Shown here in pieces: positions 56,277 through 64,000 of a DNA stretch of 64,000 nt. Origin of the DNA: Vibrio rhizosphaerae (GTDB lineage: Bacteria > Pseudomonadota > Gammaproteobacteria > Enterobacterales > Vibrionaceae). The notes under the pieces are model-generated. The model saw nothing but the letters and a program-made list of their open reading frames with translations. It was not told where the DNA came from and made no database searches. The position numbers were made by a program, and so were the translations under genes. The stretch covers positions 1,178,001-1,242,000 of the forward strand of contig NZ_AP024903.1 of NCBI RefSeq assembly GCF_024347095.1, read 5' to 3'. Positions within the stretch are counted from its first letter, which is position 1; every line of letters starts with the position of its first letter.

Positions 56277-56713
56277 ATTGATGAGAGCATCACATGTGGG
56301 TCATGGTACATGATTTGAGTGAGGTACGTCTCACTATGTTTGATCAAACATATGGCATCAACTTTGGTGAATAAACAGGGCTCGAAATAAAAGATGAGAA
56401 AGCAGAAAGGGAGCGGTGAATCAACGTGTATAAGAACCGTTCATCAGAAAATAGAGTGAAGCGAGTGATGTTTTATTTATGTCGCCTTGATTGTTCGCCA
56501 ATGCTTTATTGGTTATCAATATGAAATTGGTTGATATGTTTGTATTGCTAAATATTGATCGCGGATAAAAAACAAATTTTTTTATCAAAAATAATGTATC
56601 AATATTGAGAACAATATTGCTATTGATTTTTTTGTAACCTAAAATCTGCTCCCAATAAAAAATAATAAAAATCTCCCTTGTCGGGATTATATTCATGCTA
56701 GGTTGTTCCCTGA
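56277..56713. other. AT-rich region upstream of the two-partner secretion operon
   Basis: 437 bp, strongly AT-rich from about 56420. A 91-codon reverse frame (56421-56696) has no Shine-Dalgarno and low-complexity Ile/Asn/Phe content; I regard it as chance. The tpsB promoter should lie here. Confidence 0.5.
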
Positions 56714-58402
56714 ATGCGAAGACGTAATTTTCAGCAATTCGTGCTGTCTCAATATTTATTCCTTGCCTGTTGTATTTATTTTGTTTCTTTTGCTGCCTAT
56801 AGCAATAATGGCAATGTTGCTATTTCTCCTGCGACGCAGGCGAGTATTGAGCAGGAGCAGCGGGAGCGTTTACAAGAGATAGAACGAGCCAAACAATCCG
56901 TACAGCAACTCAATGTGTTGCCGACGTTACCGGCACCTGAAGCCAGCCAGACTCAGCAGTGTTTCCCTGTGCAACAGGTTGTTTTTTCTGGTAATACAGT
57001 CTTTTCTGATCAGCAAATCTTGGCGTGGATTGATTTCAAACCAAGCTGTCAGGGACTGCCACAAATCAATGAATACCTGCGTGTGATTACCAATCAATAT
57101 ATCGGGGCCGGATATGTCACCTCGCGGGCTTATTTAGTCCCTCAGGATCTCAGCAGCGGTCAATTAAAGATTGTTATTCTTGAAGGTAAACTGGAAGCAC
57201 TGAAATTTAATGGTCGGGTGGAAGGGTTTCTGAATAATGCTTTTCCGGGGTTAATTGATCATTTATTTAACCTGCGTGAAATCGAGCAGGGTCTCGACCA
57301 AATAAACCGCCTGTCCCGCTATAATGCCCAAATTAAAATCAGACCGGGTACCAAACAGGGATACAGTATTGTTGATATTCAGAGTGAGACGCGATTTTGG
57401 GGGAATACCTCTGTCGGTGTTGAAAACTCCGGTCAGAAATCAACGGGTGAAACCCAATTTCGTTACGCTCTCAATGCTGAAAATATAATTGATGCACTCG
57501 ATCAGTGGTCTTTATCCGGCAGCCGGAGCCTTGATCCGCCGACCGGTCATGCTTCGGAAAGTCTGAGCCTGAGTCTGGACGTTCCCTACGGACGCTGGAA
57601 TACCAATTACCGCACCACCTACAGCCATTATGAAAGTGGCTTTGTCAGTAATGGGTTTGTGTTCGGCACTTCGGGCAAAACCAACAGCCATGATGTAACG
57701 CTGAAACGGCTGCTGGCACGCGATGCTGAAAGTAAGTCTTTTGTCACGGTCGGGCTCAGTCACCGCCGCGAAAAAAATTATCTGATGGACAGCCTCATCA
57801 TTTCCAGCTCACGCAATCTGTCCTCGGCTTATGTCGGGCTGGATTACAGCGCCCGGCTAGGCTCGGGTTTTATGAGCGTGTCACCACGGCTGACTCTGGG
57901 CTCAGACCTGTTCGGCGGGGAGCGCAATCAAGCGGGGTTTCCCAAAGCGCAGTTCCGTAAAGGGACACTCACCGCCAGTTATACCCAGCCGTTTCAGTCC
58001 GGCCTGATGTTCACCAGTACCCTGTTTGCCCAGTGGAGTAATGACACGCTCTACGGTAGCCAGCGCGTCAGTATCGGTGGTGAGTATTCGGTGCGCGGGT
58101 TTAAAGATGTCTCGATCAGCGGTGATCAAGGGTACTACTGGCGCAATGATCTCAGTTATCCGCTCGGCACACTTCCGTATATCGGTCAGATCAGTGCCCA
58201 GTGGGCCGTGGATACCGGGTCAATTGTCCGGGATAAAAATGATGAGCTGGAGCGCGGATCGCTGATGGGTAGCAGTCTCGGGATCCAGACCCGCAGCCGC
58301 CGGGTCAGCAGCAGTCTTGCCATCGGTGTACCACTGGATTCTCCCGGTGCGCTGGATGCGGATCACTACATCGTCAATTACCGTGTGAATATTGCAATTT
58401 AA
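56714..58402 (+). CDS. Two-partner secretion outer-membrane transporter (TpsB, FhaC/ShlB family)
   Basis: A 562-residue Omp85-superfamily pore that secretes its TpsA partner. Signal peptide is about residues 1-30. A periplasmic helix region (about 40-80, QEQRERLQEIERAKQ) is followed by two POTRA domains (CFPVQQVVFSGNTVFSDQ, about 95, and VTSRAYLVPQDLSSGQLKIVILEG, by parts, about 135-160). The 16-strand barrel holds VRGF (GEYSVRGFKD, about 460), the conserved tip of the L6 loop. The tpsA gene follows 22 bp downstream. Confidence 0.94.
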   Translation: MRRRNFQQFVLSQYLFLACCIYFVSFAAYSNNGNVAISPATQASIEQEQRERLQEIERAKQSVQQLNVLPTLPAPEASQTQQCFPVQQVVFSGNTVFSDQQILAWIDFKPSCQGLPQINEYLRVITNQYIGAGYVTSRAYLVPQDLSSGQLKIVILEGKLEALKFNGRVEGFLNNAFPGLIDHLFNLREIEQGLDQINRLSRYNAQIKIRPGTKQGYSIVDIQSETRFWGNTSVGVENSGQKSTGETQFRYALNAENIIDALDQWSLSGSRSLDPPTGHASESLSLSLDVPYGRWNTNYRTTYSHYESGFVSNGFVFGTSGKTNSHDVTLKRLLARDAESKSFVTVGLSHRREKNYLMDSLIISSSRNLSSAYVGLDYSARLGSGFMSVSPRLTLGSDLFGGERNQAGFPKAQFRKGTLTASYTQPFQSGLMFTSTLFAQWSNDTLYGSQRVSIGGEYSVRGFKDVSISGDQGYYWRNDLSYPLGTLPYIGQISAQWAVDTGSIVRDKNDELERGSLMGSSLGIQTRSRRVSSSLAIGVPLDSPGALDADHYIVNYRVNIAI

Positions 58403-58424
58403 TCAGCAGTGAAGGGATGAAAAC

Positions 58425-61400
58425 ATGATAAAACCCGTGACTTTCTGGCAGCGTGCGTTGGTCTACTTTATCTGCTGGACATTCAATATTCAGCCGTTGC
58501 TGGCCAATGTGATTGTGGACAACAGCCAGCACAACACTTCGGTGAACCGTGCCGGGAACGGGGTTGAAGTGGTCAATATCGCCACACCCAACGCCAATGG
58601 TTTATCTCATAACCAGTACCAACAGTTTAATGTTGACCCGTCAGGCTTAATTCTCAACAACTCGACCGCGCAGGTGGCTCAGTCACAACTGGGCGGCTAC
58701 TTGCAAAATAACCCCAACCTGCATGGTCAGGCCGCAACGGTGATCCTCAACGAAGTCACGGGAGCGAGCCGCAGTCAGTTACAGGGGTATACCGAAGTCT
58801 TCGGTCAGGGGGCTCCGGTGATCCTGACCAACCCGTACGGGATTACCTGTAATGGCTGTGGTTTTATCAACACGCCACGGGTGACCTTATCGACCGGTAA
58901 CCCATTGATTGAAAATGGCAATGTCACCGGGTTTGATGTGTCTCAGGGCAGTGTCAGCATTGAAGGGCTCGGGCTTGATGCCACGCATCAGAGCTATTTT
59001 GACATCATCACCCGCACCGCGCAGCTCAATGCCGATATTCATGCCAATGACCTCAGCATCGTGACGGGGAAAAACCGGGTCAGTTATCAGAGTAATCAAG
59101 TCACGGCCACCACTGCCGACGATAAAGAAGCCGCCCCGGAGCTGGCGATTGATTCTTCCAATTTAGGCGGCATGTATGCCGGGCGGATTGCCTTGGTGGC
59201 AACCGATGCCGGAGTGGGAGTCAATGTCGGTAACCTGTCGGCGAGTCAGGGTGACATCCGCATCAGCGCAGACGGACAGATCACACTGGGTAAATCCAGT
59301 GCGCAGAACAACCTGACGGTCAGCAGCCAGTCCGGCGTGACTCTCAAGGGGAGTCAGTATGCGGGACAGACGGCTTCGCTATCAGGACATCGTATCCATG
59401 CCGATAGCAATACGCTTGCTGCCGGTCAAAACGTCTCACTGACTGCCACCGATACGGTGACACTCAACCAGAGTCTGGTTGAAGCCGGTGTGGATGCCGA
59501 CGGCAAGCAACAGGCGGGCGGGGTTGTCGATGTGCAGGCGAATAACCTGACCCTGAATGCCGGTAACCTGATTGCCGGTCAGCAACTGACGACAGCAGTG
59601 GATCATATCACCGCAGATCAAAACAGCCTGATCTACGGTCAGAAGATGGCGCTCAATCAGCTCAGCAAACTTGATAACAGCGGTACGGTTGCGGCCAAAG
59701 ATCAACTGAGCGTAAAGGGGACAGACGCGAGTCTGGTCGGTCATGGCAATATGACCGCCTCAGAGATTACGATGGATAGTGACCGTCTGACTCTGGATAC
59801 CCACATTACCGCTCAAACACTGGCGGTACAGGCGAGTCAGAATCTGACCACCGGTGAGCAGAGTGAGGTGAGCGCCACCGATAAACTGACGGTGACGGCC
59901 GGGACGCTCAACCAGCAAGGTCAGCTGACAACCCGCGGAGACATGGATATCAATGCTGCGGATGCAATCTTAAAAGGGGACGTGGCTGCACAAGATATAC
60001 AAGTAAAAGCACAACATCTGACTCAGGAAAGCGGCACGTTACAAGCAGGACAGACGCTGCATATCACCGGTGATACGGTGACGCTGTCGGGTGGCAGTGC
60101 CGGTAAAAACAGTGTCGGGATTGATGCCGGGCAATTGACCCTGAACGGGACACTCCAGTCCGGTGGGGATACCCATCTGACCGTCGTCAACGACATGCAG
60201 ACCCGTGAGCAAAGTCAGTTGGTCACGCAAGGCTCATTACAGGCGACGGTCGGGACGCTGACTCAGCGTGGCAAGATGCAGTCCGGTGAGGATGTCACGT
60301 TAACGGGACACACGCTCAAGAACGAGGGGCTCGTTTCAGCAGTCGGCAATACTCATCTGACGGCACAGGCACAATTGACCAACCGTGGCACCGTGACATC
60401 CGGGCAGCAGCTCACCACGAATGCCGGTGCGGTGACCAGCAGCGGTGAGTTGTCGGCTCAGCAGAAGGTTGCCATGACTGTTGCCGGTCAACTGGATAAT
60501 CAAACCAACGGTCTGATCTCCGGACAGGTGACCACCGTACAGGCAGGCTCGGTGAATAATGCCGGGCAGTTACAGTCGCTGACAGATTTAGGGCTGACCG
60601 CAGATGCGCTGAATAATAGCGGGACACTCGCGGCACTCAGTGATACAACGCTGAATGTTACCCATGATTTAACCAATCGCGGCGCGGTTTCGGCAGGGCA
60701 TGATGTCCGTTTACTGACGGATAACCTGACCAACAGCGGTCAAGTGATTGCCAACGATAATCTGTTGATTGCCAAAGATCTCAATCAGACCCGGAACACG
60801 TCATTGAATAATACCGGTGGGAGTCTGGATGCCGGATCCGGCAGTCTGACGATCGCAACCCAAGGCGATCTACAGGTCAGTGCCGGTCAGCATCTCTTTG
60901 CCGGTAAGGATCTCACCGTTACTGCCGCAACGCTGAACAATAGTGGGGAAATCGCTGCTCAGAACAAGACCCGCCTGACTCTGGACGGTGTCACAACCGG
61001 CCAGCCTGTACTGACCAATCAAACGGGCGGGCTGATTTCCGGTCAGAGCACCAGCATTGACGCACAGTCGGTTGCTAACCACGGGCAACTTCAGGCACTG
61101 GGCGATTTAGGGCTGACGGCAACATCGCTGGCGAACAGCGGCACCTTAACCGCGCTGAACACCACGTTGGCCGTCCACGATCATCTCTTGAATACGGGAA
61201 CCGTCTCCGCTGTCGAGAATATCAGCTTGCTGGCCGATCAGGTAGATAATCAGGGCCGGGTCTCTGCCGGTACTCATTTGTTGATCGCCGCCGATCAGGA
61301 CAACAAGCGCAGCGACAGCCTGAATAATGCCGGTCGGGTTGAAACCCGCAATGGTGATATTGAGATTGTTACCGATGCCATGACCCAACAATCAAGCGGT

Positions 61401-64000
61401 CATATGATTGCCGGACATGATTTCCGGCTCGATGGCAATCAACTGGACAATGGCGGGGAACTGGCGGCAACCGGTAAGACCGATCTCCTGCTACATCAGC
61501 AACTGTTGAATCAGCAATCTGGTCTCATTTCCGGTCAGGTGACGGCCATTACGGCTCAGTCGGTGAATAACCAAGGACAGCTTCAGTCTCTGAGCGATCT
61601 CGGTCTAACCGCTGAGTCTTTCGGCAACAGTGGGGTACTGGCCGCGCTGGATAACACTTCGCTCCATATTAGCCACGATCTGACCAGCAGCGGTTCGATT
61701 CTCGCGGGTCATCAGATCGTATTGAATGCTGAGCAGCTTGATAACCGGGGACGTATCTCGGCCGGAGATGCTGCGATTGCAACACCGGCAACCGGACAAG
61801 ATGACAGTCTGATCGTGACCGCAGATACACTGACCAACAGCGGTGAACTGCTGGCACGAGGTCGCAACCAGCTGACGCTGAATATGCAGCTGACCAACCA
61901 AACGGATGGTTTGATTTCCGGTCAAACCACTACCGTTAACGCGCAGTCAGTGACCAATCACGGTCAGCTTCAGTCTCTGACTGATCTCGGCTTAACCGCA
62001 GATGCACTGGCAAACAGCGGCACACTGGCCGCACTCAGCGATATGACGCTGAAAGTCGCACACCAGCTGAGTAACAGCGGAGCGGTGTCAGCCAGTCATG
62101 ATGTCAGCCTGTTGACCGACAATCTGACCAATTCTGGGAAGGTGTTTGCCGGCAATAACCTGCTGATCGCTAAAGATAGTGGGCAGACTCGCACCACCAC
62201 GTTCAACAATACCGACGGCAGCCTCACGGCGAAAGCGGGTCATCTTACGATTGCGACGCATGGTGATGTGGTTGTCAGTGCCGGGCAGCATCTGACTGCC
62301 GGGCAGAATGTAACTCTGCAAGCCAGCAGCCTGACCAATGACGGAGAAGTATCTGCACAAGGCAAGACCGCGCTGACACTCGACAACGCCCTGACCAACC
62401 ACGGTTTAGTCTCCGGTCAGCAGACGACACTTGCAGCGCAGTCGGTCACCAACACTGGTCAGCTTCAGTCGCTGACCGATCTCGGTTTAACCGCAGATGC
62501 ACTGGATAACAGCGGCACACTGGCGGCACTCAGCGATATGACGCTGAACGTCGCACACCAACTGAGCAACACCGGAGCGGTTCTCGCTGGCAGCAACATT
62601 CATCTGAATGCCACGAAGATGGAGAACCGAGGCCGTGTTTCGGCAGGTGATCAGGCCTTGATGACAGCGGATCAGCAAGCCGCCGGTCGGACGGATGCCA
62701 GTCTCAGCGTATCCGCGATCACACTGACCAACAGCGGTGAATTGCTGGCTCAAGGCAGTAATCAATTGACGCTGAATACGCAGCTGACTAACCAAACGGA
62801 CGGCTTGATTTCCGGTCAAATCACCACCGTCAATGCTCCTGTGGTGACCAATGCCGGTCAGCTTCAGTCCCTGACCGATCTCGGTTTAACCGCAGATGCA
62901 CTGAATAACAGCGGCACACTGGCGGCACTCAGCGATATGACGCTGAATGTCGCGCACCAGCTGAGTAACACTGGAGCAGTGTCAGCTGACCATGATGTCA
63001 GTCTGTTGACCGACAATCTGACCAATACCGGCAAGGTGTTTGCCGGGAATAACCTGCTGATTGCCAAAGATAGCGAGCAGACTCGCACCACCACGTTCAA
63101 CAATACCGACGGCAGCCTCACGGCGAAAGCGGGTCATCTTACCATTGCAACCCATGGTGATGTGGTTGTCAGTACCGGGCAGCATCTGACTGCCGGACAG
63201 AATGTAACTCTGCAAGCCAGCAGCCTGACCAATGACGCGGAAGTATCTGCACAAGGCAAGACCGCGCTGATACTCGACAACACCCTGACCAACCACGGAT
63301 TAGTCTCCGGTCAGGGGACGACGGTGACAGCGCAGTCTGTGAATAATACTGGTCAGATGCAGGCGCTCACTGATTTGGGATTGAACGCTGATGTGTTAGC
63401 AAACTCAGGGACTCTGGGTGCCGGGAATAATGCAGTGTTCAATATCATTCACACGCTGACCAGTAACGGCAATATTTCGGCTGGTAATAATGCCAGTCTG
63501 TTGGCCGATCAGGTGAATAACCAGAATAAAATTTATGCCAGAAACAGTGTGCTGATCGCCAAAGACAGCACGCAAACCCGAAGCAGCTCACTGACCAACA
63601 GCGGTCAGATTGATGCCAAACACGGCAGTATTTCGATTGCGACTCACGGTGATTTCACGGTTGGTGCCGGGCAGCATCTCTCTGCCGGGAAAGACCTGAC
63701 TCTTGTGGCAGACGCACTGACCAATGACGGTGAACTGTCTTCACAAGGCATAACCACTATCGGCGTTGACGGGACACTCACCAATCATACCGCCGGGATT
63801 ATTTCCGGTCAGAATACCGTGCTGCGTGCCGGAGCGACCACCAATCAGGGGCAGTTGCAGGCACTCAATGATTTGAACCTGACCACCGGCTCTCTGACCA
63901 ACAGCGGTTCATTGGTTGCGCTGCATGATATGACGCTCAATGCGACGGGGCATGTTGATAACCACAGTTTGTTCTACGCCGGCCATGACGGCAATCTGTT
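58425..64000 (+). CDS. Two-partner secretion exoprotein (TpsA), filamentous hemagglutinin-like, partial
   Basis: At least 1858 codons, open to the right edge. Signal peptide is about residues 1-27 (cut near LLA-N). The TPS secretion domain (about 28-270) has NPNL and NPYGITCNGCGF (about 135-146), the recognition motifs for TpsB. Then come hemagglutinin beta-helix repeats, including eight module starts of the LQSLTDLGLTADAL type from 60570 on. The C-terminus, which decides whether it is an adhesin, hemolysin or contact-dependent toxin, is outside the window. AAGGGA precedes the ATG. No frameshift seen. Confidence 0.92.
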   Translation, partial: MIKPVTFWQRALVYFICWTFNIQPLLANVIVDNSQHNTSVNRAGNGVEVVNIATPNANGLSHNQYQQFNVDPSGLILNNSTAQVAQSQLGGYLQNNPNLHGQAATVILNEVTGASRSQLQGYTEVFGQGAPVILTNPYGITCNGCGFINTPRVTLSTGNPLIENGNVTGFDVSQGSVSIEGLGLDATHQSYFDIITRTAQLNADIHANDLSIVTGKNRVSYQSNQVTATTADDKEAAPELAIDSSNLGGMYAGRIALVATDAGVGVNVGNLSASQGDIRISADGQITLGKSSAQNNLTVSSQSGVTLKGSQYAGQTASLSGHRIHADSNTLAAGQNVSLTATDTVTLNQSLVEAGVDADGKQQAGGVVDVQANNLTLNAGNLIAGQQLTTAVDHITADQNSLIYGQKMALNQLSKLDNSGTVAAKDQLSVKGTDASLVGHGNMTASEITMDSDRLTLDTHITAQTLAVQASQNLTTGEQSEVSATDKLTVTAGTLNQQGQLTTRGDMDINAADAILKGDVAAQDIQVKAQHLTQESGTLQAGQTLHITGDTVTLSGGSAGKNSVGIDAGQLTLNGTLQSGGDTHLTVVNDMQTREQSQLVTQGSLQATVGTLTQRGKMQSGEDVTLTGHTLKNEGLVSAVGNTHLTAQAQLTNRGTVTSGQQLTTNAGAVTSSGELSAQQKVAMTVAGQLDNQTNGLISGQVTTVQAGSVNNAGQLQSLTDLGLTADALNNSGTLAALSDTTLNVTHDLTNRGAVSAGHDVRLLTDNLTNSGQVIANDNLLIAKDLNQTRNTSLNNTGGSLDAGSGSLTIATQGDLQVSAGQHLFAGKDLTVTAATLNNSGEIAAQNKTRLTLDGVTTGQPVLTNQTGGLISGQSTSIDAQSVANHGQLQALGDLGLTATSLANSGTLTALNTTLAVHDHLLNTGTVSAVENISLLADQVDNQGRVSAGTHLLIAADQDNKRSDSLNNAGRVETRNGDIEIVTDAMTQQSSGHMIAGHDFRLDGNQLDNGGELAATGKTDLLLHQQLLNQQSGLISGQVTAITAQSVNNQGQLQSLSDLGLTAESFGNSGVLAALDNTSLHISHDLTSSGSILAGHQIVLNAEQLDNRGRISAGDAAIATPATGQDDSLIVTADTLTNSGELLARGRNQLTLNMQLTNQTDGLISGQTTTVNAQSVTNHGQLQSLTDLGLTADALANSGTLAALSDMTLKVAHQLSNSGAVSASHDVSLLTDNLTNSGKVFAGNNLLIAKDSGQTRTTTFNNTDGSLTAKAGHLTIATHGDVVVSAGQHLTAGQNVTLQASSLTNDGEVSAQGKTALTLDNALTNHGLVSGQQTTLAAQSVTNTGQLQSLTDLGLTADALDNSGTLAALSDMTLNVAHQLSNTGAVLAGSNIHLNATKMENRGRVSAGDQALMTADQQAAGRTDASLSVSAITLTNSGELLAQGSNQLTLNTQLTNQTDGLISGQITTVNAPVVTNAGQLQSLTDLGLTADALNNSGTLAALSDMTLNVAHQLSNTGAVSADHDVSLLTDNLTNTGKVFAGNNLLIAKDSEQTRTTTFNNTDGSLTAKAGHLTIATHGDVVVSTGQHLTAGQNVTLQASSLTNDAEVSAQGKTALILDNTLTNHGLVSGQGTTVTAQSVNNTGQMQALTDLGLNADVLANSGTLGAGNNAVFNIIHTLTSNGNISAGNNASLLADQVNNQNKIYARNSVLIAKDSTQTRSSSLTNSGQIDAKHGSISIATHGDFTVGAGQHLSAGKDLTLVADALTNDGELSSQGITTIGVDGTLTNHTAGIISGQNTVLRAGATTNQGQLQALNDLNLTTGSLTNSGSLVALHDMTLNATGHVDNHSLFYAGHDGNL
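60570..64000 (+). repeat. Long in-frame repeat modules in tpsA
   Basis: The module start coding LQSL(T/S)DLGLT appears at 60570, 61089, 61581, 61968, 62463, 62862, 63357 and 63855. Spacings are 519, 492, 387, 495, 399, 495 and 498 bp, all multiples of three. About 330 bp from 62103 and from 62997 (894 bp apart) are nearly identical at DNA level. Confidence 0.88.

Noticed and set aside
56421..56696. 91-codon reverse reading frame upstream of tpsB
   Set aside because: It lies in very AT-rich DNA, has no Shine-Dalgarno, and codes a low-complexity Ile/Asn/Phe-rich peptide.
58887..63296. Many reverse-strand open frames of 60-110 codons in tpsA
   Set aside because: They recur with the repeat modules and have Val/Gln/Gly-rich shadow composition. 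They are antisense artefacts of the repeats.
1..64000. CRISPR arrays, rRNA genes, prophage or integron attachment sites
   Set aside because: No regularly spaced repeats with unique spacers, rRNA sequence, phage structural genes or attC-like sites were seen.

Overview
The window looks like chromosome I of a Vibrio, a marine gammaproteobacterium. The best evidence is the block uvrB - qrr1 - luxO - luxU - yvcK - moaABCDE (5.0-13.2 kb), which is a Vibrio quorum-sensing neighbourhood. The Qrr small RNA, its sigma-54 promoter and its LuxO boxes can all be read in the sequence. A complete 2,3-butanediol fermentation locus at the left end would fit a butanediol-fermenting species. I cannot name the species from sequence alone.

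Layout. 0-4.3 kb: budA-budB-budC (reverse strand) with a divergent LysR regulator. 4.4 kb: tRNA-Asn. 5.0-13.8 kb: DNA repair (uvrB), quorum-sensing core (qrr1, luxO, luxU), yvcK, molybdopterin synthesis behind a probable Moco riboswitch, and a CBS-pair protein. 14-24 kb: nucleoside and housekeeping genes (udp, metG, mrp, udk, asmA-like, cobO, a low-molecular-weight phosphatase). 24-30 kb: fatty-acid uptake and oxidation (fadL, fadIJ), with FadR-like operators at both promoters. 30-39 kb: nitroreductase, LysR regulator, RssB-type response regulator, apt-dnaX-ybaB-recR, two Cys-cluster proteins, rhombosortase and a DTW-domain tRNA modification enzyme. 39-41 kb: a REP-associated tyrosine transposase (RAYT) gene among short GTGTGTCC-headed repeats. 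40.9-46.9 kb: a tightly coupled eight-gene membrane-lipid operon (NTF2-like, SDR, FAD oxidoreductase, DUF1365, cyclopropane synthase, DUF2878, chalcone-isomerase-like, DUF3833) behind a 34-bp palindrome. 47-55.5 kb: histidine utilisation (hutF, hutC, hutHIGU) with HutC operators. 55.6-56.2 kb: a YfbR-like HD protein. 56.7-64 kb: a two-partner secretion system, with the transporter complete and the exoprotein running off the right edge.

The most unusual signal is the GTGTGTCC repeat family. About 17 copies lie in two clusters, around the RAYT gene and around hutF. Most heads are followed by a 9-16 bp word that is immediately duplicated, and the word differs from copy to copy. Copies also fall inside hutF, and one appears to supply its Shine-Dalgarno sequence. 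Other points worth checking are a dnaX -1 frameshift signal in the same arrangement as E. coli, antisense pairing between Qrr1 and the luxO start region, a Glu replacing the HD-motif Asp in the YfbR-like protein, a long-form urocanase in a five-step hut pathway, an orphan terminator before fadI, and two terminator-like hairpins before apt.
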